A DNA stretch of 64,000 bases, taken from contig OW799234.1 in the NCBI GenBank assembly GCA_941918925.1, positions 76,032,543-76,096,542 on the forward strand, given 5' to 3'. The notes beneath the pieces were generated by a model. The model ran no database searches, was not told the DNA's origin, and was given only the letters and a program-made list of their open reading frames with translations. The stretch comes from Phyto melanocephala (lineage: Eukaryota > Arthropoda > Insecta > Diptera > Rhinophoridae). Below are positions 1-11,463 of the stretch, in pieces (position 1 is the first letter of the stretch; each line of letters starts with the position of its first letter). The translations under genes and the position numbers were made by a program.

Positions 1-176
1 AACAACTAATTTCCACAGAAATAAAAAGTCGTAAATGACGGTGGATTGGTCATATTTTAAAAAAATCAACGAACGACATCACAAGAAATGCCATTGACTA
101 GAACCCGCAAGGAAGGCGAAGACGAGGACGCCCAGCTAATACGTGGAGAAGGCTGGCACAAGACAGCTAAGGCCAT
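1..176 (+). pseudogene. 3' end of a non-LTR retrotransposon RT ORF (fragment)
   Basis: Translation of the + strand gives the extreme C-terminal region of a LINE polyprotein: a W-I-G-H block, then N-P-Q-G, R-R-R-R-G-R-P and T-W-R-R. The same blocks occur in order in the better-preserved element at 30734-31749, so both belong to one family. In-frame stops (for example before the W-I-G-H block) make it non-functional. The reverse transcriptase domain, if present, lies left of the window. The element seems to end at about 176 and is followed by a (TTA)n tract that may be its tail. The clade is uncertain. Confidence 0.75.
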
Positions 177-180
177 ATTA

Positions 181-237
181 GTATTATTATTATTATTATT
201 ATTATTATCATTATTATTATTATTATTATTATTATTC
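181..237. repeat. (TTA)n microsatellite
   Basis: About 18 near-perfect TTA/ATT units with one TCA interruption. It lies directly after the LINE fragment and could be that element's microsatellite 3' tail. Confidence 0.95.
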
Positions 238-240
238 TAA

Positions 241-1937
241 TAGTAATAATAAAAGTATTATAGGTATTAGGATTAGTGGGAACATATATTAGACACCATA
301 TTGCCTATATGGTATGAAGTATTGGAAAGCTCCTCTGTATGCAAAATAAATGCTGCGAGAATTAAAATTCATTTGATTTAGGATGAAGGAAAATGTGGTA
401 CTACAAGTTCATTCTTCAAAATAAAAAACCTGATCAGCATGCTGCAGAGGTTCTCAATGCAGGTCATAGCATAAACTAGGACTGAAACAGGCGGCCAACA
501 GCGGTTTCTAAGTGGAATAATTTTCAAAAAAAGACACAAGGGATCACAAAATATCCTAAAAAGTGACAACCGCTGGCCTATACAGGAATGCTTTTCTATG
601 TTATTCCCACATGTAGGAAACATTACACAGGTTGAATGGGGAAATTAGTTGGCTAACAAATAATAATATTTAAAACCATCATAATAATAAATATATTATG
701 ATTTTGGCCTAATTTCATTAAGCCTCTTTTCTGATAAAAAATTTTTGAAGGTTACTAATACAAACACAAAATTACATATTCCTTAGTGTGTGAAATGTGT
801 ATTTTTCTCATTTTTACAATATTTTACACTGCATTATAGGACACTGAATAATTTCGTAAAAAAAAGGAAAAAAAATTTAAAAAAAAACACAACTTTTACC
901 TCTGGTAAACGATTCATAATGGCTGGTTGATTTTAAACACATTTTTATGGAAAAATAAATTTATTATTTATCTGTCTGTATCTTTTTGCTGTTTCGTTTT
1001 TGTTTTTTTAAAAAGTAAGAAAAAGTTTTTATTTTTCATATTTTTTGTTTATTTACATTTTATTTAAAAAAAAAAGTTGTAAAGAAAATCTTCATAAAAA
1101 ATAAAACCAACCATAAAGTTAAAAAACTTTGCTTGTAAAAAAGCATGGCATAACGAAAAGCAATTGCGGTTGCGTAAAAGAGAACAAAAAAAAAATTGAA
1201 ATCAATTAAAATTCTTGGTAGTTTGTTGAAAACTTTTGCATGAATTTTTAAACTTTATTATTATTATCATTATTTCATGTCATACAACGCAAATTATTGA
1301 TAAAGATAAACTTGTACACTTTATGTTTTTTTCTTTTCTTTTTTTTTAAATACACCCTAGAGACAGTATTTATTACAAAAACAAAAATTATTTTAAATTC
1401 AAATTAATAACACATTTTATTTTATTGTTCAAACAGCAGATATTAAATATTATATTTATGTCAATTAAATACAATATTAGAATTTGCACCACGAATAAAA
1501 CGAATAAAAAAACAATTTACTAAATAGCGTCCATTAAAGAAAAACGCTTTGTGATTTAAAGTAATATGTTTGGGAGGGCCTAAGATTAGAATGAGATAAC
1601 ATCAACTTATTTGTGAGTTAAGTTTCATATTTTATTTATTTGTATTAAACCGATTAATTATATTTCAAACGTAACTTTTCCAAATTTTGATTATAATATA
1701 TCTTGGTGAGAAAAGAACACTGCTCCAAACCCAAAGTACGGCCGTAAAAATACTTGGCGATATTCTTATGAGAAGTTGGGCAATTAATGTTGAATTCGTA
1801 TATAAATTGAATTATTTTTAATATAAACTTATAGTAATTAAACCAACAATTATCTTCCTGAAATTCATACAAAACGTTTTAGTAAAATAATGAAAAAAGA
1901 TTCAATGGTGTGAGTTTATTTTTAAATTTTCTTTTTA
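241..1937. other. A+T-rich stretch without recognised genes
   Basis: Contains homopolymer runs (about 860-1080) and short chance open frames only. I see no transposase or RT motifs and no clear repeat termini. Confidence 0.6.
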
Positions 1938-2131
1938 AAGGGTGGTTGAATTTTAAGGGCCCATGTTGAATGTGAACCACACATAAGCGTCAAGTTTTCT
2001 TCTGAATTTCATTTGACATGTCTCAATATCAGACTAACTCAATTTCATCCATGGAAAAAATACACAATCGAGCAACGCGTTAAAATTGTTCAGGCTTATT
2101 GTTGATGTTGATTTTGAATAAAACAAAAATT
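1938..2131 (+). mobile_element. rearranged end fragment of the deleted mariner family (MLE-A)
   Basis: Begins with AAGGGTGGTTGAATTTTAAG, the terminal inverted repeat seen at 3629, 11608 and 60005, and continues through the start of the transposase region (the E-Q-R-V-K-I-V-Q block near 2070-2095). At about 2095 it switches to the sequence normally found at the opposite end in reverse orientation (GATGTTGATTTT followed by AATAAAAC). This is therefore a rearranged copy, not a simple truncation. A short GC-rich patch (2139-2168) of unknown origin follows. Confidence 0.6.
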
Positions 2132-2299
2132 ATTAAAGATGGCCGCCGCGACCTCGGCGGCACACCTTTCTCAATATTTTGTACTACAATGATTTTGATT
2201 GAAATTTACCACCAGCAAAACTTTTGTTTAAGTAGAAGTGCTGATTGCACCAGTGTTCAACGGAATGTTGCTCGACCAAATTAATATATGTATGTATGT

Positions 2300-2952
2300 A
2301 GCATAAATATTTGAATATTTTGCACTTTGTTGTGGCACTTTGTCTATTTTTGCCAAACCATTTAAAAGGAAGTGAATAATAGCAAGTTTTAAACAACTAC
2401 TAGTGGCCAGGTCAGCATAACCTTTTCCCTTAACACATTTTTAAAAGACCTTAATTGATTTCATAACTATTTCAATAGCTCAAATATACATTAAAATATT
2501 TTTATTTTTTAGTTAATTTACGAGGGAAAACATGCAATATTCACATTACATCGCCATTAAATGCTTTTCTTTCCATTTAGTTATTTAGCATAGACTTTAA
2601 ACTGTTCTCTTTTTCTTCCTTCATCTTTTATAACGCTGAACTTCACTCACTTACAAGCTGCAAATACAAATGACTTGCATGTATAATCCTAACTAAAGTG
2701 AAACATGAAATTTACTCATTTTCCCTTAAGTATAAATATTTTCTCATATGTTTCAAATTGGATTTTGGATATCGTATTTGTTTTATCATCGTTTAAAATA
2801 ACAAAATCATCGTTATCGTTTGTACATAAACCATACACAGTAGGCCAATTCAAAGAAGCCTATCATATTGTTCTGTGTCGTATATTTCATATCAATATGA
2901 CATTTGTAAAAAATTAATGCAAATAGATTTGTAATTAATACAGAATCAATTT
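2300..2952. other. no recognised feature
   Basis: A+T-rich sequence with short chance open frames. I see no similarity to the other repeats in this window. Confidence 0.5.
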
Positions 2953-3315
2953 GCGACCTAATAGGTTAGGTAGGTAGGTAAGGCTGGTGCAAAGTTACCC
3001 TCACACCTTCACTCGGAGACCATTACGGTCCATTGTGACGCCGTAATAGAGAAAAGAATATAAATATATTTTTTTTTTTGGGTTAGAAGAGAAGGAGAAG
3101 CAGACCATTCCAGAGTCTCCGGCGGGAAACGAACCCGCAACCCCCAAACAACTGACTTGTCCTGTACTGACTAATCCACGGGGGGTGCAAAGTTACCTTC
3201 ACCCGGAGACCATTACGGTCCATTGTGACGCCATTCCAGAGTCTCCGGCGGGAAACGAACCCGCAACCCCCAAACAACTGATTTGTCCTTTACTGACTAG
3301 TCCACAGGGGCACTC
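2953..3315 (-). repeat. tandem tRNA-like SINE units
   Basis: On the minus strand a unit starting near 3310 contains GTGGACTAGTCAGTAAAGG (A-box-like) and then GGGTTGCGGGTTCGTTTCCC, a good match to a pol III B box and tRNA T-arm. A CCGGAGACTCTGG stretch and a body ending in AACTTTGCACC follow. A second, nearly identical head lies near 3180-3100 and a third body at 3050-2980, so the structure is a tandem partial dimer or trimer. This is the classic layout of a tRNA-derived SINE. The open frame on this strand is just the repeated SINE read as codons. The parent tRNA is not identified. Confidence 0.65.
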
Positions 3316-3321
3316 GACCTA

Positions 3322-3369
3322 TTAGGTTAGGTTAGGTTAGGTTAGGTTAGGTTAGGTAAGGTTAGGTTA
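3322..3369. repeat. (TTAGG)n tract
   Basis: About nine GGTTA units with one variant, equal to the canonical insect telomere repeat TTAGG. A shorter diverged TTAGG/TAGG tract lies at 2960-2980 on the other side of the SINE. It may be a SINE tail microsatellite and need not be a telomeric relic. Flies lack TTAGG telomeres. Confidence 0.9.
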
Positions 3370-3452
3370 TAAAGGAGGGGCAGTTAAAGCCCAAACCCAC
3401 GACAGGTATACACTTATGCCCAATTAGCATGTTGAGCGCTCCATATGAATAG
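3370..3452 (+). repeat. dispersed repeat shared with 35372-35445
   Basis: The segment around CCCAAACCCACGACAGGTAT and the following AGCATG..GAGCGCTC matches the reverse complement of 35372-35445 with scattered differences. It may be part of the SINE or of a separate short repeat family. It has no coding potential. Confidence 0.55.
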
Positions 3453-3480
3453 AATAGTTAGAATAGAAAGATAATAGAAG

Positions 3481-5616
3481 ACAAGTAAGAGCACTATATT
3501 CGGCTGTGCCGAATCTTTTATACCCACCACCAATTTTGTGTACATTTAAACCACAATATTTATTATTTTGTTAATCATTATGGAACAATCAATCTCTTTA
3601 TAATAAAATATTTATCACTTTCTTTGTAGAAGGTGGTTAAATTTTAAGGGCCCATGTTGAAGGTGAACTACACCTAGTCTTTAAATTTGTTTTCTGCATT
3701 TCACTTGACATTTTTCAATCTCAAGCTTCCGTGGATCAATTTGATCCATGAAAAGATACGCAAATGAGCAACGCTTTAAAGTTATTCAGGTTTTGTATAA
3801 AAATGGGCGTTTCAATCAAAATGCATTTTGTGTACTTCGTAATTCTTTTGATCAACATAATCGCTCAAATTCGTCACAATTGGGAGATTTGTAAAAAATA
3901 TTTAAATTTCTGCAAAACAGGTCTGTATAAAATGTTAGAAAATCTGTGAATGCCTGCTTAGTTCGTTGAATGGGAACCATTGCTGTTTTTTGCGATAGTG
4001 TGGCAAAATAGCAGTCAATCTCGACTCATCATCATGCCCAACAATTGAGCATAAACATTGTCATTGAAAATTAGATAGAGGAGTGGCGCCAAGGATAGGG
4101 GGCCATTTGGTCGATATTTTGTTCCATACATAATTGAACCATACAAATATTATCATTATAAAAAGAAATGATAATAATTTCATAAATAATTTGTGTTTTA
4201 TTTAAAATCAACATCGACCCTTAAAATGTAACCACCCTTATTAACTTCAATATGATAGTAAAATGCTTTTCTAAACGTAGTCTTTCAATGAAAGTGGGCG
4301 TTAAAGTAGGCGTCTCAATAAAGTTTCTGCTAATAAATACAACTTAGATATTTCAATATAGTCCTTTATTTTCCCAAAAACTTTGTCAATAGAGAAATTA
4401 CATGAATTTAAGATAAACCGTTATATGGGAGGTAGGCGTTTAAGTGGGCGTGTCACCTAAACTTTTTGGCATAACAATAACATTGACCAGAAGGATATCT
4501 GTAGCAAATTTCATCATCATAGCTCTAATTTTGTCAGTTTTATGAATAGTGGGCGTTATAGTAGACGTGCTACAGTTGCTTTTTCTAATGAGTACAACTT
4601 AGATATTTCAATATAGCCCTTTATTATTCTGAAATCTTTATTAATAAGGGAATTATATGAATTTAAGTTAAAACGTGATATGGGAGGTGGGCGTAAAAAG
4701 GGCACCTTAATTTTTTGGCACAGTAATGACACTACCTAGGGGGATATATGTAGCAAATTTTGTCATCATGCCTCTAATTTTGGCGGTTTTATGAGCTTTT
4801 AAATTTCATTAACGGTAGATAACGTTAAAAGTGGGCGTTATAGTAAGCGTTTCAAAGTTGGTTTTGCTTATAGGTACAACCTCGGTGCTTCAATATAGTC
4901 CTTTATGATTCCAAAATCTATATTAATAGAGAAATTATATGAATTTTGGGTAAAACGTTATATGGGAGGTGGGCGTAAAAGTGGGCGTGGCACATTGATT
5001 TTTCGTTACAAAAAAGCCTCTCACCAAAAAGCAAAGTGTGCAAAATTTCAGAGTCGTGTATCCAATTTTGTTGCTTTTATGACGTTTTTGTTTTTAAATA
5101 TACCGAAAAATACACTGTGCGGTATAAATTTTCGTACATTTTGATCGATAACTCCTCTCCTAATGGATAGATTTAGAAAATTTTCGAAGAAAAATATTCT
5201 TTTTGCTCAGGAAATACATATTCGAAGTTTCATGAGTCTACGTTGATGCGTTTGGACACAATTCCATTTTATTCGATGTTCGAAGGACACGGTTTTTTCG
5301 ACCTACTCTTGCTTTTCGAGCTATAACTCTCTTCCTAATATTTTGATTTAGCCCATTTTCAATACCAAACAAACCTTGTCTATAAGAAAGATTCTGGCAA
5401 AATTTGAGCCCCCTAGCTTTTTCGGTGCGACCTCTATCGTGCTTTCAACAGACGGACATACGGACAAACGGACGGACATAGCTAGATCGTCATCAAATCA
5501 AACCCTGATTCAGAATATATATACTTTATGGGGTCTAAAATGGATATTTCGATGTGGTACAAACGGCATGACAAACTGAATATACCCCCACCATTTTTTT
5601 GGTGGCGGGTATAAAA
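3481..5616 (+). mobile_element. DINE-like interspersed element, copy D1 (composite with mariner)
   Basis: Starts with ACAAGTAAGAGCACTATATT and the hairpin ATTCGGCTGTGCCGAAT, followed by TATACCCACCACC. It ends with a CCACCA..TGGTGGCGGGTATA hairpin. The core includes CATAGCTAGATCGTC, a pyrimidine/purine run around GACGGACATACGGAC, and CTTTATGGGGTCTAAAATGG near 5520-5540. From memory this core resembles Drosophila INE-1/DINE-1, a non-autonomous Helentron relative. The centre holds about three tandem units of 260-280 bp starting at GTGGGCGTTA (near 4293, 4550 and 4831). No protein is encoded; open frames here are chance. A deleted mariner (3629-4238) sits near the 5' end. Confidence 0.85.
3629..4238 (+). 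mobile_element. internally deleted mariner-like element (MLE-A), inside D1
   Basis: Inverted ends are GAAGGTGGTTAAATTTTAAG on the left and the complement of AAGGGTGGTTACATTTTAAG on the right, with TA on both sides. Remnants of a mariner transposase remain: an E-Q-R-x-K-V-I-Q motif and an F-D-Q-H-N-R block from the N-terminal helix-turn-helix region, then near the right end a G-G-H-x-x-x-I-L block typical of the C-terminus. The catalytic centre is missing. It is non-autonomous. The uninterrupted site is seen at 33950 and 47190. Confidence 0.85.
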
Positions 5617-5617
5617 A

Positions 5618-6318
5618 GGTTTTTATAAATATAAAATTTAAGAAAAATCCCGCTTAAGTTATATAACATTTTGCCTGCTATTTTAATATTTTCTGTAAGA
5701 AATTACAAAAAGGATCCTACATATTAACCCAGGTATTGGGATACAACCATGCCAAATTTCATCAATAGTTGTTGAGCAAATTGAGTTTAGGTGATAGATA
5801 GACAAAAATTCTAAATTGTGTTGTTTTGAATTCTAGATCTTTGACTGTAGAGGGAGTTTAATTTACGCTAGTAAACCATTAACGGTCTGGCTAAAGCAAT
5901 TGCAAAGCAAGGGAAAGATGTGTAAAAAAAAAACCCAAAATTTTTTAATAAAAAAAGGAAATAAAAATATTCAAAGAAAACAAAGTACAGAAAAAGTTAT
6001 TCTAAAGGGAAAAATATGCAGTTAAAAGTAGAAGCAGATGTAAAAATGTTATATTATTTAAGGATGATATGATACTTCTTTAACTTGTAGTCACAAAATT
6101 ATGGTGAAAAAATATATTTAAGACTTAAATGCTGGGTGTCCGCCGGGAAGGTATACTACCTTGTTTGTTTTTAATTTTTGATTAGATTAAAGACAATGGA
6201 TCTTATATTGATAAATGTTTTATTTAATATCGGCAATTATGTATGGAATACAATATCAGATAAATGTCCGCCTCTCTTAACCTCACAAATGCGAGCCCTT
6301 TTGAGCACATTTATCATT
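5618..6318. other. no recognised feature
   Basis: A+T-rich DNA between D1 and a mariner pseudogene. A diverged mariner C-terminal tail may start near 6250. Confidence 0.4.
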
Positions 6319-7095
6319 ACATACTCACACATTTCACACGGTATTTCATCACCAATCCTTTAAATAACTTGTTGTGGAAATACGTCTCGCAGTAATTCCA
6401 TTGTAATCCTGGCTGTATGCGATGTGGCACCGTCTTGTTGAAACCACATGTTACGTAGTCAAGCCCAAAGCATGCAGTTGTTGCGTTAACAATTCGTAAT
6501 TATATCACGATATCATACCGCATTGAAAATTACCGCTATGCCGTTTTTAGTTTCCGAACAAATAAGATCCAATGATTCCTACTGACCAAATTGCACACCA
6601 GGCTTTCACTTTTAATGAATGCAAAGGTGACTGATGAATAATTTGCCGGTTTTCAATTGCCCAGAACCGACTATTCTGTTTATTCACATATCCATTCAAA
6701 TGAAAATGTGCCTCGTCACTCATTATGATTTTTTCATAAAAATCGGGGTTGACATGGGCGAACTTTAACATCCTATTGGCATATGTATGGCGGCGTAAAT
6801 GATCTTCTGGAAGACGCCCTTGTGTGAATTAAATCTTAAATGGAAGCAAATGCAAATCTTTGTAAAAAATTGTGGCCAAAATTGTTCTTTGAAGACCAAA
6901 CTCCTGAGCACAGCGTCGAATTGAAATTGAGGGATTGTTTTAAATACTTTTTTGAACATCAGTAATGTTTTCAGCCAATCTTGCAGTCAGTTGCGGTCCA
7001 TGTTTGGGCCTATCAGTTACAGTCCCTCTTTTTTCGAAATTATTCACTACAAGATAAAAAGTGCGACTCTTCACCCATAATTTTTACGTAACTTT
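6319..7095 (-). pseudogene. mariner-like transposase pseudogene
   Basis: Read on the minus strand, the order is: V-T-D-R-P-K-H-G-P linker and helix-turn-helix region (about 7030-6900), an R-T-I-L-A-T-I block, then intact D-E-A-H-F-H-L-N-G-Y-V-N-K-Q-N with the first catalytic Asp (about 6720). W-F-Q-Q-D-G-A-T-S-H-T-A with the second Asp follows (about 6440), then the C-terminal R-G-G-H-L-S-D-I-V-F-H-T ending near 6325. The segment with P-R-S-C-D-L-T-P-L-D, which carries the third Asp, is deleted, and several frameshifts and stops are present. It belongs to the same superfamily as 9843, 15404 and 35709. No clear terminal repeats were found. Confidence 0.85.
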
Positions 7096-7592
7096 CTCAT
7101 CATCACAGTAATCGATGGTTGATTTTGATAAAATGTTTTAACGATTAAACACGTTTGTTAACGAAATATTTTTCCTAATAAATTTGCCACGTAATTTTAT
7201 GCCGCTAGATTATTTATTATGGAGACATGTTAGTCTCTTGTCTTTGCCAATCAAAGAGAAACAATCAATCACTTCAGTAACAATACTTAACGTTAAAAAT
7301 ACAGTCTGGCTTACTGCAAAGGGAAAAAGAAAATAAAATTTTCTGAATATAATTGTATACTAGACTAGAAATAAAAAACTGTAACATATAACCTCAAATA
7401 TAAAATATTTTTACAGTCGTTTTAAAATTTTTGTTTGTCTCTCAAAAAAAATTTATAATCGAAAGTGTCTTGTATTAAGTGGAACTTCAGCGACCATCCT
7501 CGAATATTAATAACATTAAAATTATTTGTCAAATAAAGGCAACTTTAAAAATCATTAAAAACAATCTTTTTCAATTTAAAGTTTATAAAGAA
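7096..7592. other. no recognised feature
   Basis: The first ~100 bases may be a further diverged mariner N-terminus or left end. The rest shows nothing I can assign. Confidence 0.4.
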
Positions 7593-8411
7593 CTAGCTAA
7601 TACCCGGTGTGCTTCGCCACCCCCATCGTAATGAAATAAAAATGTTATAGTTCAAAAATATATTTATTTTGCAAGTGCCACGCCTACTATTACTAAATCA
7701 ACAATTTCTTATTCAAACAATCATATAGACGTCAAAATGTCTCGTGCAAAATTTGGGTACTCTAACTATTATCGCTACCCATATATTCGAATTTTTGTAT
7801 TTAATTCATATGACAGGTGCCACGCCCACTATTATTAAAGCATCCTTTTCTTATCAAAACAGTCATATAGATGTCAAAGTGTCTCTTGCAAAATTTGGAT
7901 ACTCTAACTGTTATCGCTTCCCGAATATACGAATTTTAGTATTCAATTGCTATGAGAGCTGCCACGCCCACTATTTCTAATGTACCCATTTTTTCCATAA
8001 ATGTTTATTTGGTTGTCAAAGTTGCTCTTGCAAAATTTTAGTACTCTAATCGATATCGTTTTCGACATATAGGGAATTTAGTATTTAATTCATGTGGCCA
8101 CGCCTACTATTGAAAGTCCGCCCATTTTTTACCCAAATGTTTGTGTGGATGTCAAAGTTTACCGTACTTAATTCGAAGACTCTAGCTGCATTAACTTTCG
8201 TGATATATAATATATAATACTTATTTCTTAATAGGGCGTGGCACCCTGCCCACTTACTATTTCAAACCAAAGTATAGCCTTCCAGTTCCTTCCAGACATA
8301 CAGAAAGATTCTGTGAAAATTTCAAGGAAATCAGTCTAGCCGTTTAACCGTACATAAAGCACAAACAAACATAGAAACATACAAACACACATTGATTTTT
8401 ATATATATAGA
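7593..8411 (-). mobile_element. non-autonomous Helitron (H1)
   Basis: On the minus strand it begins TCTATATATATAAAAATCAA at 8411 and ends GGGTATTAGCTAG at 7593. Upstream of the CTAG end is a short hairpin (GGTG..GCGAAGC..CACC type). The flanks are A at the 5' side and T at the 3' side, with no target duplication, as expected for Helitrons. Internally there are four tandem ~140-bp units, marked by GCCACGCC at about 7678, 7819, 7960 and 8097. No Rep/helicase coding sequence is present. H2 (29440-30068) is a relative in the other orientation. Confidence 0.85.
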
Positions 8412-9796
8412 TGATATTCTATATTTTGCTTTTTTTTATTCAAAAACTGAACAGAGTATCAGCATCATACAAATTGATAACAAATTGCTTTGACTCAAAA
8501 GAAAAACATCCGAGTTTTAAAAATTCCACCAGGTGTTGAAAATGCAAATCATAATATTGTTTGTCTTCTCTGGGGACGTAAAAGATTTGAAAAGATTTTA
8601 CTAATTTTATACGTCGAATATTATTAAAAAACCAAATTTACTTTGTGTTATTATTTGAAAGTCAAGGACAGAAAGTAACCTTGTTTTACGTTTTAGTGTT
8701 TTGATAAATGTGTTACTGACTTTTTATGTGGTTTTGCTTGCCTTTTGAAACTTCGTTTTAAATTTATGCCGATTCTAAACTTTTATGTCAACAGCAGAAA
8801 AATATACGCACGTCAACTGGCAGCATACCTGGGTATGTATTCCATACATTTTGTGTGAGAAAGTTTTTCTTATGAAGATTTTTATTTATTTTAGTCTATA
8901 AATTAAGAAAACATTTAGATTAAAAATGTCTGATAAAATGTGCGACATCAAAGCAAAAAATTGATGGGCGTTGGTTTTCGCTAACAATATTATGGATGTG
9001 ACTGCTTTTTTTACTTGTACACGCAATTTGCATGAATAACAGCGTAGAATTAAAGGATTAAATATACCAGCGTATAATTTCTTTCCAAATTCAGCGAATA
9101 ATTTATAAATCCTGCAGTAGAATTAACATCCAATAATTACCGTATTTTCTAAATATTCTCTCTTAGTGATTTACCACACCTTTTTTATAGAGGGGTAAAG
9201 ACGTGTCTCTAATACCTCTGTCTTCAAGGAGCCAAAATTTGGAAAGATCATCAAGCGACACATCGAATACCATTTAAATCAGTAACCGACTAGAACTTGT
9301 GGACTGGTGAAGTCTCTCCAGAGATTGTATTATGGCTATAATTCCCACCAAAAGCGGGAAACAGAGGCCAAAGGTTTAAGGTAGAATAAGATTGTACGTT
9401 CTGCGCTGTTATGAATCAGCTGTCGTTTTTTCTGTTCAATTGTGTTGATTGCCTTTTTCGTTCTCTTCTGTTGCGAACAAATCTGTAGAAAATGTAATTC
9501 AACGTTAAGGCACAAAGTCCATACCACGCTTTCTCGCGTCAGCGCAATCTAAAAATTTTATACCTCGTACGGTTTCTCGTTTCTAATTATATACCACGCT
9601 TTTTGCTCATCAAACTAAACAAGTTGAGAAATGGCCCTCATTATGTAAATGGCATCGATTACCAAAATGCAAATTGTGTTCATGAACAAATCTTTTAATT
9701 AATTTTACTTTTGCAAATAATTAATATTACGAAATCATTTCCTTATTTAAAAAAAAATTATTTTATAAAAATATACAAATGCAACTATTGATAATA
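8412..9796. other. no recognised feature
   Basis: A+T-rich DNA. A repeated ATACCACGCTTT motif (about 9520 and 9592) hints at a small diverged duplication. I can support no gene. Confidence 0.4.
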
Positions 9797-10593
9797 AAGG
9801 GTCCTCTAAATACCTTTTTTTTGAATATGCTATAAAAAAAAACTACTGAATATTTTCTAAATTTTTTTTTTTTTTAATTACAATCCTTCCGGTTAAAAAT
9901 GGAAAATAATAGCCTACACGATCGGTCCAATTTTTAAGCACATTATCGATTGTGTGCAGCTGTATTTCACCAGTGGCTTCACGAATATTATCTTTTAAAG
10001 CGTTAATCGTCTCTGGCTTGTTGGCGTAACACTTATTTTTGACGGCACCCCACAAATAATAGTCCAACGGTGTCAAATCGCAGCTCCGAGGTGGGCAAGC
10101 GACATCAGCTCTGCGGCTAATATTGTGATTTTCAAAAACAGGGCGCAAAACATCGAATGTAGCTTCGGCTGTGTGGCACGTAGAGCCGTGCTGTTGAAAC
10201 CAAATATTGCCAATATCCTCCTCTTCAATTTTTCGAAGAAAAATGTCCCAATTTTGCTTCTGAATCAAAATCCGCACTAAACAGTAACTAGTTTTGGGTG
10301 TATCGGCTTTTCAATGTATGCATGCGGGTTTTCTGTGCTCCAAATGCAACAGTTTTGCTTGTTTACATACCCGCCAAGATCGAAATGAGCTTCATCTGAA
10401 AAGATGATTTTTTTTTGGCAAAATTGGCCAAAGTAATGTCGCAATATTTCCCAGCGTTGTTCAAGCGTACACACCACCATATTCGTTAAGCGGAAGGATA
10501 AGACTAATTATCTGTCAAATCAGACATGAGCTAGGTGTTACCATTCACGAAATAAGCACTAGTTGTAAAAAAAACGTTAGATGGTGAACCCTT
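9797..10593 (-). mobile_element. mariner-like element, internally deleted
   Basis: Short inverted ends AAGGGTYC lie next to TA at both sides (9795-9796 and 10594-10595). The interior encodes transposase remnants on the minus strand (9843-10480). At about 800 bp it is shorter than a typical ~1.3-kb mariner, because the N-terminal half and a piece of the catalytic domain are gone. Confidence 0.7.
9843..10480 (-). pseudogene. mariner-like transposase pseudogene (two frames)
   Basis: The first frame (10480-10277) carries I-I-F-S-D-E-A-H-F with the first catalytic Asp and G-Y-V-N-K-Q-N. After a frame change and loss of the W-C-G..G-I-I-G-P segment, the second frame (10277-9843) carries W-F-Q-Q-H-G-S-T-C-H-T-A and then P-P-R-S-C-D-L-T-P-L-D-Y-Y-L-W-G, containing the third Asp. 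In the second motif the expected Asp is His (Q-Q-H-G instead of Q-Q-D-G), so catalysis would be lost even in an intact frame. The C-terminal tail has drifted into a Lys-rich run. Confidence 0.9.
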
Positions 10594-11463
10594 TATTAAT
10601 TAATAAAAGTTGTAATAACTTATTAAAATTAAAAATGATGATTAAAAAAATAGAAAGTAAATAAGTCGTTAGAGCGTCCTACACTTAGTGTTCTGTAACT
10701 TACACCATATAACTACATTGAAGCGAATAAGCGTAGATAGCGTTATGTAGACTTTTAGCTTAGCTGGCGGCCAATGAGAGAGAAGCAGCTGATATTAAGA
10801 AGCCTTTATTTTAAATGTGTCTGCAACAAAGAGGCTCTTTTTACTTACAAATAAAATGTATCACCACAAATTTCTTTTTTTGTGTATGGACATTGGTGAG
10901 AAAAATATACAAAAAAAATGATACGTTTTTTTTAGTAATGTCACGTAGTAAAGTAAGGCAGATAAGTTTTTACAAAAGAGTTAACTACAAAAGTAAAACA
11001 ACATAATGCCACGTCACTGAACGACAACTGAAAGTAAAGACTACTAAAGCCTTTTGTGACTGTCACTCGTGCTAGGGACGGACTTCGGTTACCTAATCAC
11101 ATTTTTGTTTGATTGTTTGGCGTCTTGCGGCTGGAAGTTTACGTTATGTCTCTCAAAAAGACTAGAATTAACTCTGTCGATGACCTCATATCCAATAACA
11201 AGAGATGAGGAAGACCAAACTTTTGAGCAAAATGCATATGAGTGAATTGTGAGATTTTTTAAAAGAAGATTTCTGGCTGTATTCCATTGTTAATTGCAGT
11301 AAAATTGGCACTCACTCGCAGTTATTAGGCTTCGAATATTCAATCTTATAAATAAATCGAGAACTTAAACTCAAAATTATCTGAATAATAATCTTAATGT
11401 CTATTGATTAAACACATTCAAGTCCCACAAATACTGACCTTTCAAAAATCTAATTGAAATAAA
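10594..11463. other. no recognised feature
   Basis: A+T-rich; only short chance open frames. Confidence 0.4.

Noticed and set aside
3083..3277. Minus-strand open frame with an internal amino-acid repeat
   Set aside because: The repeat is the tandem SINE read as codons, not a repeat protein.
3322..3369. TTAGG tract as a telomere or telomere fusion
   Set aside because: Only ~9 units, next to a SINE that also ends in a similar tract. Flies do not use TTAGG telomeres, so a microsatellite tail is more likely.
5376..5579. Open frame nearly identical to one at 13090-13293
   Set aside because: The conservation comes from both lying in the DINE-like core, present in many copies, with no sign of protein-level constraint.
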